A stretch of 52,293 bases of DNA from a virus: positions 1 through 52,293 of the IMG/VR virus record IMGVR_UViG_3300028595_000017; one strand, written 5' to 3'. This document shows, in pieces, positions 18,201 through 26,947 of the stretch. Under the pieces are notes generated by a model. It saw nothing but the letters and a program-made list of their open reading frames with translations, did no database searches and had not been told where the DNA came from. Every line of letters begins with the position of its first letter. The first letter of the stretch is position 1. Made by a program: the position numbers and the translations under genes.

Positions 18201-20973
18201 TAAAACTAACGTTAAAGAATCACGTAAGTCCGAACAAATAGAAGAGGAATTAACTACGGCAGCAGAGCAAGCTGGCGAAATTATAATTGATGACTATAAT
18301 GATGCTGCTTTACATAGCTTAATAGAAGAGATAAAAATATTAGAGCGAGAATTAAAACACCCAATAGATTCTAGAACACAAGAAATGCTTGAAAAAAGAT
18401 TGGAACAAAATAGACAAGAATTAAAAGAATATGATGAAGGAAAATATATCATTATAGATCAACATGGGAACTATCACAGAATGGATAGTAACTCTGTTCA
18501 AATTACAGATGCTGTAAACCAAAAAGCAAGAGTTAAATCCTTAATTAAAGATGAAAGCGGTTTTATAACTGTTCCTATTACCGATTTAAAAAGTTGGTAT
18601 GAAGGTTATAAATCTTATAAAAATAGAACGATGCGTAGCGGTAATATACCAACAGGTTTTACTGAATATTATGCTAATGCGATGGGCTTTACTCATGCTC
18701 AAGCTGAATCAGTTCTAAAATATAATTATTTTTATCCAGGAGTTTATGACGGAGTAACAGCGATTCCTGGTGTAGGTACTCGCACAGGACATCAAGTTGA
18801 ACCAATCACACTTAAAGTATCTGCAGATTATGAAGTTTCTGGTTATGAAAATGTCGCGGATTGGGCTGGAGATGACATATATGTTGTAGCCCCTCCAGTA
18901 CGACAAGTTGCTACCTCATTGGGTGATGTAAATATTTATGATATTGGAGTAACCGCAGCTGATATGATGTTTTTACAACATATGAAAGTGCCTGAAAAGC
19001 CTTATAGTAATAGAAGTTATCGCACACAAGGTAGATATATTAGAGATCAACTTGGTGATGGCATGTTACATAGATTATATTTAGAATCACAACAGTCTCA
19101 TGCACAAGCTGCAAATATGCGTAATGAAGCGCAAAAGCACGCTGAAGCATTAAAAGATGTACCGGATAGTGTTTTAGAAGACATAGGTATTTTAATTCAA
19201 AGTAAAACACCTGAAGGTTTAGCGGTATTAATAGACGCTGGCTTATCTCATAAAATTGGAAACATTACAATACCTCCTGAATACAGTTGGGTCGAAGGTT
19301 ATGTTCGCTCAGAATACGCTGCTCTAGAAAACCAGATAAATCATGTAAATACAAGAACAAATAAAGCGCCATTTACAGATATAAATGATAATTATTTGTA
19401 TTTTATGTCAGCTGTTGGTGATTATACGAGTTTTGGGCAATATATTAATTTATATTCGGCGACGAATAATCATATCGTTGATTTTATGAAGCAAAAAAAG
19501 ATACCTTTAAAACATGCGGCTAGAGTTAAAGAAGGTGCTTTTCAATTAGAAACCAATGTTAAAGATATTTTAATTGACTTTCATTCCTTATCAGCTGATT
19601 ATATATCAAAACAACCTTTTCTTAGAAAGTGGAAAGTGCTTACAGAACCAATACCAATACAAGGACGTGCAGAACCATTTGATTTACGAAAAGAGAATCC
19701 TTTAGCTAATGAATATATACATAAATATTTAATGTCTGTTAAAGGTACTCACGAATTAAATTTAGGCATACCAGGATCTTTTAGACAAGGTGTTAATTGG
19801 GTACAAACAAAATTAGCTAATTCTACTTTAGCGGGAAATTTACGGACTATTTTAGTTCAAGGTTCTGTAGCAATAGATTTACCTATGCATGTTGAAATGC
19901 CTTATTTAGCTTTGGCTATGCAGAATTTTATTAAACCTAAGCAAATAGAACGAATTATAGAAGAGCAGAATAAGCGTTCAGCTCATCTTAGTACGAGAGA
20001 AGTAGATGCTATAATGAAAGATCTACAAAACCAAAAATTACGCAAAGGCCATCCAATTGTAGACACATTATTAAAAAGTTGGCCTGAACCTTTAAAAGAA
20101 GCTTTACGTAATGGTGATTATTATTCTATGTGGGCGGCAGCAAAAGCATTTAAAGCACTACAAGTACATGATATGTTTTGGGCTCGTTTTACACAACATG
20201 CCGCATATGAACAATACCGGCATAAAGGTTATAACAAAGACTGGGCTACTAAATTAGCTGACTGGACAACGATACAAGCTAATGCCAGTGGCGCACAAAT
20301 AGATGTAAGTCCTATGCAAACGCATTTATATGGACGATGGGCACATATGTTTACGACTTTTAAAATAAATAAAATTAATCAATATATAGATGCTTATAAA
20401 GGACAATTACCACGTGGAAAATGGGAATATGGTTTATACCAATTAGCTGCTACAGCATTTTTAGCCCATTTTACAGAGAATGTTTTAGATGTACGTTCTC
20501 CAGAAGCTGCCTTATTACAGGCAGCGGCTGATGAGTTTTATAAAGGATCTGCTTTAGGAACTCTTATAGATCTTAGTAATGAAATAGCTAATCAAACGAT
20601 TCCTTTTTATAATCAAGACGGAATTACTCCTGGCGCTTTAGCTATGCATATGATTAATGTAGGTCAGGCTATTGGTGGAAAAGCTCATGGAACCACTGTT
20701 GATTTATATATTGATAATACCTGGGTTAAAGTACCAGCAGAATTGATTGCTATGTTAACTATTGGCGTTGGTGTAAGTCAAGGTAAGAGAATATATTGGG
20801 GTACGCAAGGCATGGAAAAACGAGATATCCCAAAGGATGTTGCAATTCGGCAAATGATATTAGGTGCTGCTCAAAATTACCGAACACCAAAAGAACAAAA
20901 ACGCTGGGAACGCAATGTGAAAAGACAACGACGACATGTTAAAGATAGAATAAAAATAAAACATTATTATTAG
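15217..20973 (+). CDS. Giant internal virion (ejection) protein, T7 gp16-like position
   Basis: 1918 aa, longer than T7 gp16 (about 1318 aa). It is the last gene of the late transcript. I see no lytic transglycosylase motif. Three related short units occur: QFNSAADAQRYI near 327, QFDSADKAYEHI near 371 and RFKSHEAAADYI near 926, suggesting repeated alpha/beta domains of the kind found in large polyvalent phage proteins. A Lys/Glu/Thr-rich hinge lies at about 630-685, and the last 400 residues are helical. It probably enters the cell ahead of the DNA. Its stop overlaps the stop of the convergent gene by 4 bases. Confidence 0.75.
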   Translation: MAENNKKNKINNDGELGLKLDDTYKQVPIDMLTSDKRGYEESLSSPDLLQHTSNFVGNIAYGADSIIDELSGLSSIGPQSKDYKDYPERPLHEQNYLEAFNQDFWHRMQLAKGDYVKNGEQLEPPGIAGDLAVSITKNLGHLATYGLVATPITIATLLENIALSGINLSLLDSDVNISLIDPQIRRDNFNDPNQTDISIKNDLIDPADVASKVSLDKLNSPLQVTMPDGRKQYIKDAEDFLNFIKTNYDFETANKKSYYLAAQHEWLFRQAMKPWDLVKHSETKVVKVPPIYTLYDKNKAFEFEGDTRYPVVLDDKKQIVQFNSAADAQRYIDADKKTRSEYIMDATQQEYWAVATDDNLLQNEDGTIQQFDSADKAYEHISANNMIKPGQRLSDVLQWGLEKAMIPVEAASDYIVPAHLHPAAHAWVKEALTVASFKVVTGSANKITHKIVERRAARSLKKSEESFTEGSKEFKNLKGTEEFFWEAVVDGDKVNGTMQAKNQKAAEQMVREVMNLPDARIEPRKQRVEAVAKSDEKIKPTDPEAKKQRRQMNAKVIQEPKIVANLYDGMKVKAHEAYSRIQEAENNGSGALWEDRKLVDSYRKILEKGDFKDSVFEEYFTPKTEMTSKLSEKESQKVKQGAIDAKGKTVTQKTDKSKSDDTAQSSAKKKAETETKEKKTAKKPPLNTYAYHGYNKTTLQSEYGVIEATSLRDAKKISREKFFNSELYEVSIRQTLKQFTTDILSNAFQGQTFQKRIKYVQYDTPSNIIANKHIKSEGAFKVYFSNGTPTRIDVNPNVFKNKATRGSINYDNWREVVGKELINTPFAEVPIHIKGSRLSGVTATTLYQLQQNIISSADIKADGTHAVNTAELTDFLNITDISTGLTDPIKAYSRYNSIMPAHIKRGVWGLEIEGKELTMKNAKGKKVPVRFKSHEAAADYISTISIIKYGPPGNQRYICGSTRSPMNIPNNTNKSHYNAETEAPEITERRNDLVNKTNVKESRKSEQIEEELTTAAEQAGEIIIDDYNDAALHSLIEEIKILERELKHPIDSRTQEMLEKRLEQNRQELKEYDEGKYIIIDQHGNYHRMDSNSVQITDAVNQKARVKSLIKDESGFITVPITDLKSWYEGYKSYKNRTMRSGNIPTGFTEYYANAMGFTHAQAESVLKYNYFYPGVYDGVTAIPGVGTRTGHQVEPITLKVSADYEVSGYENVADWAGDDIYVVAPPVRQVATSLGDVNIYDIGVTAADMMFLQHMKVPEKPYSNRSYRTQGRYIRDQLGDGMLHRLYLESQQSHAQAANMRNEAQKHAEALKDVPDSVLEDIGILIQSKTPEGLAVLIDAGLSHKIGNITIPPEYSWVEGYVRSEYAALENQINHVNTRTNKAPFTDINDNYLYFMSAVGDYTSFGQYINLYSATNNHIVDFMKQKKIPLKHAARVKEGAFQLETNVKDILIDFHSLSADYISKQPFLRKWKVLTEPIPIQGRAEPFDLRKENPLANEYIHKYLMSVKGTHELNLGIPGSFRQGVNWVQTKLANSTLAGNLRTILVQGSVAIDLPMHVEMPYLALAMQNFIKPKQIERIIEEQNKRSAHLSTREVDAIMKDLQNQKLRKGHPIVDTLLKSWPEPLKEALRNGDYYSMWAAAKAFKALQVHDMFWARFTQHAAYEQYRHKGYNKDWATKLADWTTIQANASGAQIDVSPMQTHLYGRWAHMFTTFKINKINQYIDAYKGQLPRGKWEYGLYQLAATAFLAHFTENVLDVRSPEAALLQAAADEFYKGSALGTLIDLSNEIANQTIPFYNQDGITPGALAMHMINVGQAIGGKAHGTTVDLYIDNTWVKVPAELIAMLTIGVGVSQGKRIYWGTQGMEKRDIPKDVAIRQMILGAAQNYRTPKEQKRWERNVKRQRRHVKDRIKIKHYY

Positions 20974-21338
20974 ATTTGTGTAGTAATTTCGTCATGAATA
21001 AGTTGTAAACAAAATTTATAGAATGAATAAGATGCTTGCTCTAATTCGCTAATTTTACGTAATATGAAGATTAAGGAGCTGATTAAAGTTGATATTGTTT
21101 GATCTATCTCAATATCATTTTGATCAGCTTCTGCTATTTGTTTAGCTAATGTGATTAATAAATTAGCTTTTTTTAACCATTTCTGATGCACTGGTTGATC
21201 CCAAGCAACATCTAAAATATCCTCTACATAATAAAGACACACATCATTTCCATTAATTACTTTATCAGTTATATCAACGTGTTGTTTTTTACATATAATA
21301 GTGTGTAATAGATTAGCTAGAAATTTTGGATCATTCAT
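20970..21338 (-). CDS. Hypothetical helical protein after the helicase
   Basis: 122 aa. I start at the ATG at 21338, which has GGGAG 9 bases upstream inside the helicase gene end; a longer reading from 21365 has no site. It is predicted all-helical with Asp/Glu-rich turns. It is the last gene of the leftward transcript, coupled to the helicase and facing the end of the giant ejection gene. Role unknown. Confidence 0.7.
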   Translation of the reverse strand: MNDPKFLANLLHTIICKKQHVDITDKVINGNDVCLYYVEDILDVAWDQPVHQKWLKKANLLITLAKQIAEADQNDIEIDQTISTLISSLIFILRKISELEQASYSFYKFCLQLIHDEITTQI

Positions 21339-21339
21339 T

Positions 21340-22497
21340 TTATAATTCTCCCATATATTTAGCAATTACTGTACCATTTGATTCTACCAATTTAACTTGG
21401 CCAGCTTTTTGTAATGAAATCAATGTGTCTTTAAAAAAAGCTTGTGTCATAGTATTAATGCAACTTGCACGCAATAGTCGTACATCAATATCACCTGCTG
21501 CTTTTATTCTACTAATTAAATCAACTCTTTCTGATAATTCATTCATGGTACTGGAAATATCACTGAACACTAAATTATAAGATTGTTCTAATCTATCCAT
21601 GCAATTTATTGCTCTAATTATCATATCTTTAGTGACTATGTTTGTTCCTTTCATACAAGCAAAAACTATGCATAATTTAAATATCATTAATTCTCTACGT
21701 TGCCATGTATAATCAAAACGCCGACCATAAGGACATACAATTGGTTTACTTAAATAATACTTTTCGTAATATTCATAAGCTGTTTTGTTAAATTTTATAG
21801 GGCCAGTCATACACATCATTTGTTCTAGGTCATACTTTAAATTAGATAAAATAGCTTTATCAACTTCTGGTCTTGCGACTTTTTTCGCAATAGGGCCAGC
21901 GCCAACTAAAATAAAACGAGAAATCATTCCAGATTCTTTTATTCCTATAGGCGAAGTTGCTAGAGTGCTGGGTTGTGTTGCTCCGATTAAAGATACCCAA
22001 ATATTTGATAATTGTGGCTCATCTCTGGATAAAACACCATAATCGAATATTTTCCTACAGTCAAAAAATTGAAGTAACCAAGATAATTTTCTATCATCAT
22101 CTTGAATAAAAGAAGTTAATTCTTGAAAAACTCCTGCTACACTGGTGTGTAAATAATCACCATTATTATATTCAAAAGTAGTTTCAGCATTTGACATTTG
22201 CCTATAAACATATTCAATAGAACCGGCGTCAGGTAAAAAAGTTATGTTTAAATTATCAAGTACATAATCACACATTAAATCAAGACAACAACCTTTTCTA
22301 GCAGCAGGCGGTCCTACTAAAGCTATAAAAAAGTTTGGGTATATTACAAGAGAGCCCAATTCTAGCCAAACTTTTCTTTGTAACACAGCTGATATTGAAA
22401 AAATTCCAGTCCATTCAAAATATAATTTACACGGTTCTTGAATTTTAAAACATTTAATATAATCATTTAAATAGTCTGTACATTTTCTTTTTGACAT
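21340..22497 (-). CDS. DUF3987-type replicative helicase/ATPase
   Basis: 385 aa. A phosphate-loop-like segment LVGPPAARKG (about residues 60-69) has the Pro-rich form seen in DUF3987/YfjI-type phage helicases instead of a textbook GxxxxGK[ST]. Further on come VAGVFQELTSF (Walker B-like), SLIGATQP (sensor-like) and SGMISRFILV (Arg finger-like). The ATG at 22497 follows GGGAG; a TTG further out is unlikely. It lies just after the DNA polymerase gene and overlaps its end by 31 bases. No separate primase gene is visible, so this protein may cover part of that job. Confidence 0.75.
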   Translation of the reverse strand: MSKRKCTDYLNDYIKCFKIQEPCKLYFEWTGIFSISAVLQRKVWLELGSLVIYPNFFIALVGPPAARKGCCLDLMCDYVLDNLNITFLPDAGSIEYVYRQMSNAETTFEYNNGDYLHTSVAGVFQELTSFIQDDDRKLSWLLQFFDCRKIFDYGVLSRDEPQLSNIWVSLIGATQPSTLATSPIGIKESGMISRFILVGAGPIAKKVARPEVDKAILSNLKYDLEQMMCMTGPIKFNKTAYEYYEKYYLSKPIVCPYGRRFDYTWQRRELMIFKLCIVFACMKGTNIVTKDMIIRAINCMDRLEQSYNLVFSDISSTMNELSERVDLISRIKAAGDIDVRLLRASCINTMTQAFFKDTLISLQKAGQVKLVESNGTVIAKYMGEL

Positions 22498-24977
22498 ACT
22501 AACTCCCAAGCTTGTTTTAAGTGTTCAGGATTTAACCCTTCGTTAAAATGGTCGTTAAATTCTATGCCATGTTTTTTAACAGTCAGTGTTTTGCTTAAAG
22601 AAACATTAGCGGGTATAACAAATGATCGTCCTTCTGGAGTTTGTAATGGTGTTTCCATTTGATCTGTAATTCGTTTAAGTTGATGACATAAAGATGTCCA
22701 TTCATCTATATCTTTAGGTATTTTAAATTGAAAAACAACTTCGTCATGTATTTGTAATTTTAATTGTAAAGCTTTTCGTGAATCATAATCATTATAATTA
22801 AATATAATAGCATCTCGATTTATTTTATCGCCTACTGTACTTTGTGGATTAAAAGCAAAACCATCACGAAAAGTTTTAGTCTCTAATTTTTTACGACAAT
22901 ACCAAGTTCGTCCTAGAAGATTGGTTAGTTTACGCCCATTAGTTAATTGATTAATAACACCTTTTTGATATACGTTAACTACTCCAGGATTGTGCCTAAA
23001 ATAAATTGTTTGTATTTGTTTTGCTGCGGTTTCTTTCATATCGTTTTCTAATGCAAAACCTTTGACAGACCAACCATAGTTAAAACCGTGATTCATTTGC
23101 TTTGCAACATCTCGCCATGATTTACCTACTATACTTAAAGGACACACATCTTTTTTTACATTAACAGTATTTACAATATTTGGAGCAATGTTATTAACTA
23201 AAATATAGGCAGATTGTGTGTGTACATCACCGCCAACTCGTTCAAATTCTGCTATCATCTCTTCACATTTACCTAAATAAGCGACAATACGATTTTCCGC
23301 TTGACTAAAATCTATAGAAATAAAACCATGATTAGGTGTATCAGGTATTAAAATTTCTCGTAAATTTTTAGGCCAATTTTGCATATTCATGCCTGTACCT
23401 AAAGGACTTGTTACAGATGAAAATCTTGCCCAAATAGTGCCTGCTGGACTCATTGTAAAAATAATTTTACCATTGGGGCTTACGATACTTTCTTTTAAAT
23501 AATTTGAATAAATTTTTCTGTGCTTTCGACAGTTTTGTATAAAGTCAATACCACGTGTACCGTTTCGACGCATTCTTTTCAAAGCTGTTTTATCAAACGA
23601 AAAACCTTTACCAGTTTTTCCTTTATATAGCTTTGTTTGTTTCAACGCATAAAATTCAATTAATTGTTTATTTGAATGTGGGTTTAATTCGATTCCAGCA
23701 AAATCATGCAATTTTTTTAAATAAATCTGTTCTTGTTCTTTATGATATTCAGCTAATTGGCGCATTCGTTTTATGTTACAGTTTAAGCCACTTCGTTGAG
23801 CACTTAATAAAGGTTTAATTAAAGCACATTGCGCTTCAAAAATAGGTTTGTTATCAAGCGCGTCTAAATCACTTAACATATTTTTCATCGCAAGTAAAGT
23901 AGCCATAGAATCCATAGCAGCATAGGTAAAAAAATTAGACCAATCTGAACCGGTATCAAAAAATTTTTTGCCTTCTGCTTTATAGTATTGAAAGGGTGTG
24001 TATAAACTAGTTATTATATCAAGACCGCGTTTAAAACCAGACCAATTTAATCTTTGTGCAATCATAGTATCCCAAAGAGGTCCTTGTGGAATAATACCGT
24101 AGCAATACCATAATACAAAATAATCATACCAACCACCTTGAGTAACTTTTAAAATACAGTTATCTTCTAAAATATGTTGGTATAATTCTAAAAGCATTGT
24201 TTCTGTAGTTTTTGTAAAAGATAATCCTTGTGCATCCATGAAATTAATACACATAGAGACATTGTTAACAGCCATACTGAAACAAGATATTGTTGTATCA
24301 GGCGTTGCATAGTGTATGGTTTCAATATCATGAGCAATTCTTTCGCCTTTTAATCCTTCACTTTTACAATATTTTAAAAAATCCATAGCTGATTTTTTAG
24401 ATGGTCTTATGATTAGTTCAACATCATTAGCAGCTTTTTGCAAAGCTTTAATAGCAATACCTCTTTTAAAATCTTTAAAAACTAAAAAGCGATTTTGCCA
24501 TTGATCTGAATATTGTTCTATATGTTTTGGGTGATAAGTAGGCATTACTGGAATATCGGTTCCTATTAAAGATAATGGTGAACCTCTATATTTTGTAATG
24601 CCTGTTAATTCTGTTAATGCATATAAAGCAACTTCACCGAGTGCAAAAATAACTTTAGGACGAAGCTTACTTAAACTATTGCGAAGTTGGTTTATATAGG
24701 CGACACCCTCTTCAGATAGGCGTGGTTTTTTATCTAAATTAATGTATTGTTTTAAAGGTTTGTCTGCATCCATTATAACATTAAGAAGAAGACAATCACT
24801 TCTAACAATTCCTAACTGTCCTAAAATATCCCATAATAATTTACTAGTATCGCCTAGAAACGGTTTTCTATGAATTAATTCATTCCGGCTTGGTTGATCT
24901 CCGATAATAATGTACAAACTACTGTAATTATCGTTAGCTGGTACAAAAGTTCTTGTTTTATTTATATTTTTAAACAT
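22467..24977 (-). CDS. Family A DNA polymerase with N-terminal UDG-like and 3'-5' exonuclease domains
   Basis: 836 aa. Residues 1-190 look like a uracil-DNA glycosylase superfamily domain (GDQPSRNEL...RKPFLGDTSKLLWDIL, RPKVIFALGEVALYAL and MPTYHPKHI). Next is a DEDD exonuclease (AHDIETIH near 213, GGWYDYFVLW, YAAMDS). The polymerase part has motif A SIDFSQAENR (near 555), motif B RDVAKQMNHGFNYG (near 620) and motif C IHDEV (near 741). UDG-PolA fusions are known from some phages. The UDG-like part may recognise uracil or be structural; activity cannot be judged by eye. It has AGAGG upstream. Confidence 0.93.
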   Translation of the reverse strand: MFKNINKTRTFVPANDNYSSLYIIIGDQPSRNELIHRKPFLGDTSKLLWDILGQLGIVRSDCLLLNVIMDADKPLKQYINLDKKPRLSEEGVAYINQLRNSLSKLRPKVIFALGEVALYALTELTGITKYRGSPLSLIGTDIPVMPTYHPKHIEQYSDQWQNRFLVFKDFKRGIAIKALQKAANDVELIIRPSKKSAMDFLKYCKSEGLKGERIAHDIETIHYATPDTTISCFSMAVNNVSMCINFMDAQGLSFTKTTETMLLELYQHILEDNCILKVTQGGWYDYFVLWYCYGIIPQGPLWDTMIAQRLNWSGFKRGLDIITSLYTPFQYYKAEGKKFFDTGSDWSNFFTYAAMDSMATLLAMKNMLSDLDALDNKPIFEAQCALIKPLLSAQRSGLNCNIKRMRQLAEYHKEQEQIYLKKLHDFAGIELNPHSNKQLIEFYALKQTKLYKGKTGKGFSFDKTALKRMRRNGTRGIDFIQNCRKHRKIYSNYLKESIVSPNGKIIFTMSPAGTIWARFSSVTSPLGTGMNMQNWPKNLREILIPDTPNHGFISIDFSQAENRIVAYLGKCEEMIAEFERVGGDVHTQSAYILVNNIAPNIVNTVNVKKDVCPLSIVGKSWRDVAKQMNHGFNYGWSVKGFALENDMKETAAKQIQTIYFRHNPGVVNVYQKGVINQLTNGRKLTNLLGRTWYCRKKLETKTFRDGFAFNPQSTVGDKINRDAIIFNYNDYDSRKALQLKLQIHDEVVFQFKIPKDIDEWTSLCHQLKRITDQMETPLQTPEGRSFVIPANVSLSKTLTVKKHGIEFNDHFNEGLNPEHLKQAWELVCQKENVQTI

Positions 24978-24993
24978 TTTTTAACCTCTATCG

Positions 24994-26457
24994 TTATTGA
25001 TTAACATTAGAGATTTCGGTTATTTGCGCATTAACTAATAATGGAAATTTATCTACATATGTATTCGATAAATCCCATCCAATAGCTGTACGAAAAGTTC
25101 TAAAAGCTGATAGTATAGTTTGACCAGAACCCCCAAAAGGTACACAAACATGCCCACCTGGTTTACAAAAAGTATCTATTACTTCAGCCATTAAAGCATG
25201 TGGTCGTTGTGCCCGATGAATACGTTGTGTTGAAGGCACTAAATTATACTCAAAAACATTAAAATGTCCGGTTTTATTCAATATTGCTTGTGAATTTTTG
25301 TTACCATAAATAAACATATCAATTCTTGCTGTTAATCTATGTTGCGGTTGGTTTGCAGCACCTGTTGGCTTTAACCAATAACCAGGCATTTCGTAAACAT
25401 TTAAACCATTATTTACGTATTTATAAGCATGTTGTTTTTGTGCAATCATTTTTTGTAAGTCATTTTTACGCAAACCTTTGAATATTTGTTTTGTAACTTC
25501 AGTCCAAGAAGGAGAATGCCAGCAAATAAACCAACCGGTCGGTTTTAAAACTCGTAACACTTGTTTATTTATTTCGTACAATGTATCTATATATAATTCT
25601 GGAGACATCTCTATATACTGATCACTTTGTTTTGTTTTTTGATTATTATCCAAATCTATTGCGTAAGGTGGGTCTATCTCAAAAAAATCTACAGATTCAT
25701 CATTAAGCTTTTCAAGCCCATCCAAACAATTACCTTTGTGAAAAGCTTTAAGAATGGTTTTTTTATAACTATTTAAAGAAGTTTGTTCAGCTTCCATTCT
25801 AGCTTTAGCATTACGTCCTTCTATAATTTTCCTAGCTTCAGCAGCTTTAGATTTTAAATCTTTTTGCGATTTGATATCTGAAGGTTTAAATCCCAACGAT
25901 ATCATAAGTTCATAATTACTGAGATCTTGTGAAATTTTTGGCCTAGACACATTCAACATTTTAGCTGTATCTGCCATAGTATGGCCTTTGGCACTAGATG
26001 TAACTTTTCTACCCTTCTTTTTAACCATATATCTATGCAAAAATTGTTCTTGTTCAATTAATTCACCATATTCCAATGGCTTTGTATGCGCATTTTCCCA
26101 ATTTTCATACATTGGAAATAACATGGATTCATAAGATCTGATTAAAAGAGATACTCTAACAGTTTTAAATTCATCATTAGCTTTTTGTAGAAGATTTAAA
26201 GCACTAAAACGTCTGCCTCCTGCAATAAGTCTGTATGTATATCCATCAGTTTGACATTGTTGCAAATCTGCTATATCATCTTCTTCATCTGCTGTTTTTA
26301 ATGCTTCTTCTATATTTTGCACTAAAATCGGATTAATTAAGCCACCTTCTAAAATGCTCTCAGCTAAATCTTCTATCCCAACATACACTTTTCGTGTACG
26401 TAATTTGCCAAAAGCAATTTGTTCAAACGAAACATTTATTGTCTTAAAAAATGTCAT
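24994..26457 (-). CDS. ParB-like domain fused to DNA methyltransferase
   Basis: 487 aa. The N-terminal 120 residues are ParB/Srx-like, with GLINPILV and the box AGGRRFSALNLL near 78. A helix-turn-helix (GHTMADTAKMLNVSRPKISQ) follows. The C-terminal half is an amino-methyltransferase: catalytic EIDPPYAIDL near 259 and SAM-binding VPFGGSGQTI near 440. DPPY before the FxGxG loop marks a beta-class N4/N6 enzyme. It likely marks phage DNA against host restriction at a site chosen partly by the ParB/HTH part. There is no cognate endonuclease nearby, so it is a solitary methyltransferase. AAAGGAG precedes the ATG. Confidence 0.9.
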   Translation of the reverse strand: MTFFKTINVSFEQIAFGKLRTRKVYVGIEDLAESILEGGLINPILVQNIEEALKTADEEDDIADLQQCQTDGYTYRLIAGGRRFSALNLLQKANDEFKTVRVSLLIRSYESMLFPMYENWENAHTKPLEYGELIEQEQFLHRYMVKKKGRKVTSSAKGHTMADTAKMLNVSRPKISQDLSNYELMISLGFKPSDIKSQKDLKSKAAEARKIIEGRNAKARMEAEQTSLNSYKKTILKAFHKGNCLDGLEKLNDESVDFFEIDPPYAIDLDNNQKTKQSDQYIEMSPELYIDTLYEINKQVLRVLKPTGWFICWHSPSWTEVTKQIFKGLRKNDLQKMIAQKQHAYKYVNNGLNVYEMPGYWLKPTGAANQPQHRLTARIDMFIYGNKNSQAILNKTGHFNVFEYNLVPSTQRIHRAQRPHALMAEVIDTFCKPGGHVCVPFGGSGQTILSAFRTFRTAIGWDLSNTYVDKFPLLVNAQITEISNVNQ

Positions 26458-26669
26458 TCTTTATTCTCCTTTTTTTGAACCAAACCTTTTTCTAATAACG
26501 CTTGTAAAACTTGTTCTATATTAGAACTGTATGAAGCTTTACTCGTTACTTTTGTTTTAGTTGTTTTCTTTGTAACTTTCTTATCTTTTGTTATTTTTTT
26601 CTTTTTTTCAGCATAACGTTGTTCTAAATATTTTAAACGTAAATTTCTATAATAAGATATATTATTCAT
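26454..26669 (-). CDS. Small Lys/Thr-rich basic protein
   Basis: 71 aa. A highly basic central run (residues 22-45, mostly K and T) suggests binding to nucleic acid. The last 20 residues are an amphipathic helix. GAGG precedes the ATG and the stop overlaps the methyltransferase start (ATGA), so the two are coupled. It may be a DNA-binding partner of the methyltransferase; no family recognised. Confidence 0.7.
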   Translation of the reverse strand: MNNISYYRNLRLKYLEQRYAEKKKKITKDKKVTKKTTKTKVTSKASYSSNIEQVLQALLEKGLVQKKENKE

Positions 26670-26671
26670 GT

Positions 26672-26887
26672 TTATGCCTCGGCTAAAGTACTTTTATTTA
26701 CAGTTAACTTCACATTAAAAAGCCCAGCAGCCATAACAGTACAAAGCACCTTGGGATCAATATCTTCCGCTAAATGCCGCATATGATCAATAAAAGAATT
26801 AAACAATTTTTTTAAATCTCCATGTGAAGAATTTTTAAATAAGAATTGTCTATTTTCCTCTGTTAAGACAACTGTTGTTTTGCTCAT
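26672..26887 (-). CDS. Small hypothetical protein
   Basis: 71 aa. I start at the ATG at 26887, which has GGAG 9 bases upstream; a longer reading from 26932 would run into a strong hairpin. It opens with a beta strand (KTTVVLT) then helices, which could be a ribbon-helix-helix-like shape, but this is weak. It ends 2 bases before the basic protein gene. Confidence 0.65.
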   Translation of the reverse strand: MSKTTVVLTEENRQFLFKNSSHGDLKKLFNSFIDHMRHLAEDIDPKVLCTVMAAGLFNVKLTVNKSTLAEA

Positions 26888-26900
26888 TTTAAAACTCCAA

Positions 26901-26933
26901 AATGACAGATTACCTGTGAGATAATCTGTCATT
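26901..26933 (-). repeat. Strong intergenic stem-loop (12-base-pair perfect stem)
   Basis: AATGACAGATTA (26901-26912) and TAATCTGTCATT (26922-26933) are perfect inverted repeats around a 9-base loop, between the SSB-like gene and the next gene. On the leftward RNA the stem is followed by TTGGAG, the next ribosome site, so it is not a classic U-tailed terminator. It may be an attenuator, a processing site or an mRNA-stabilising hairpin. Confidence 0.7.
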
Positions 26934-26947
26934 CATTTAGGTAATTG

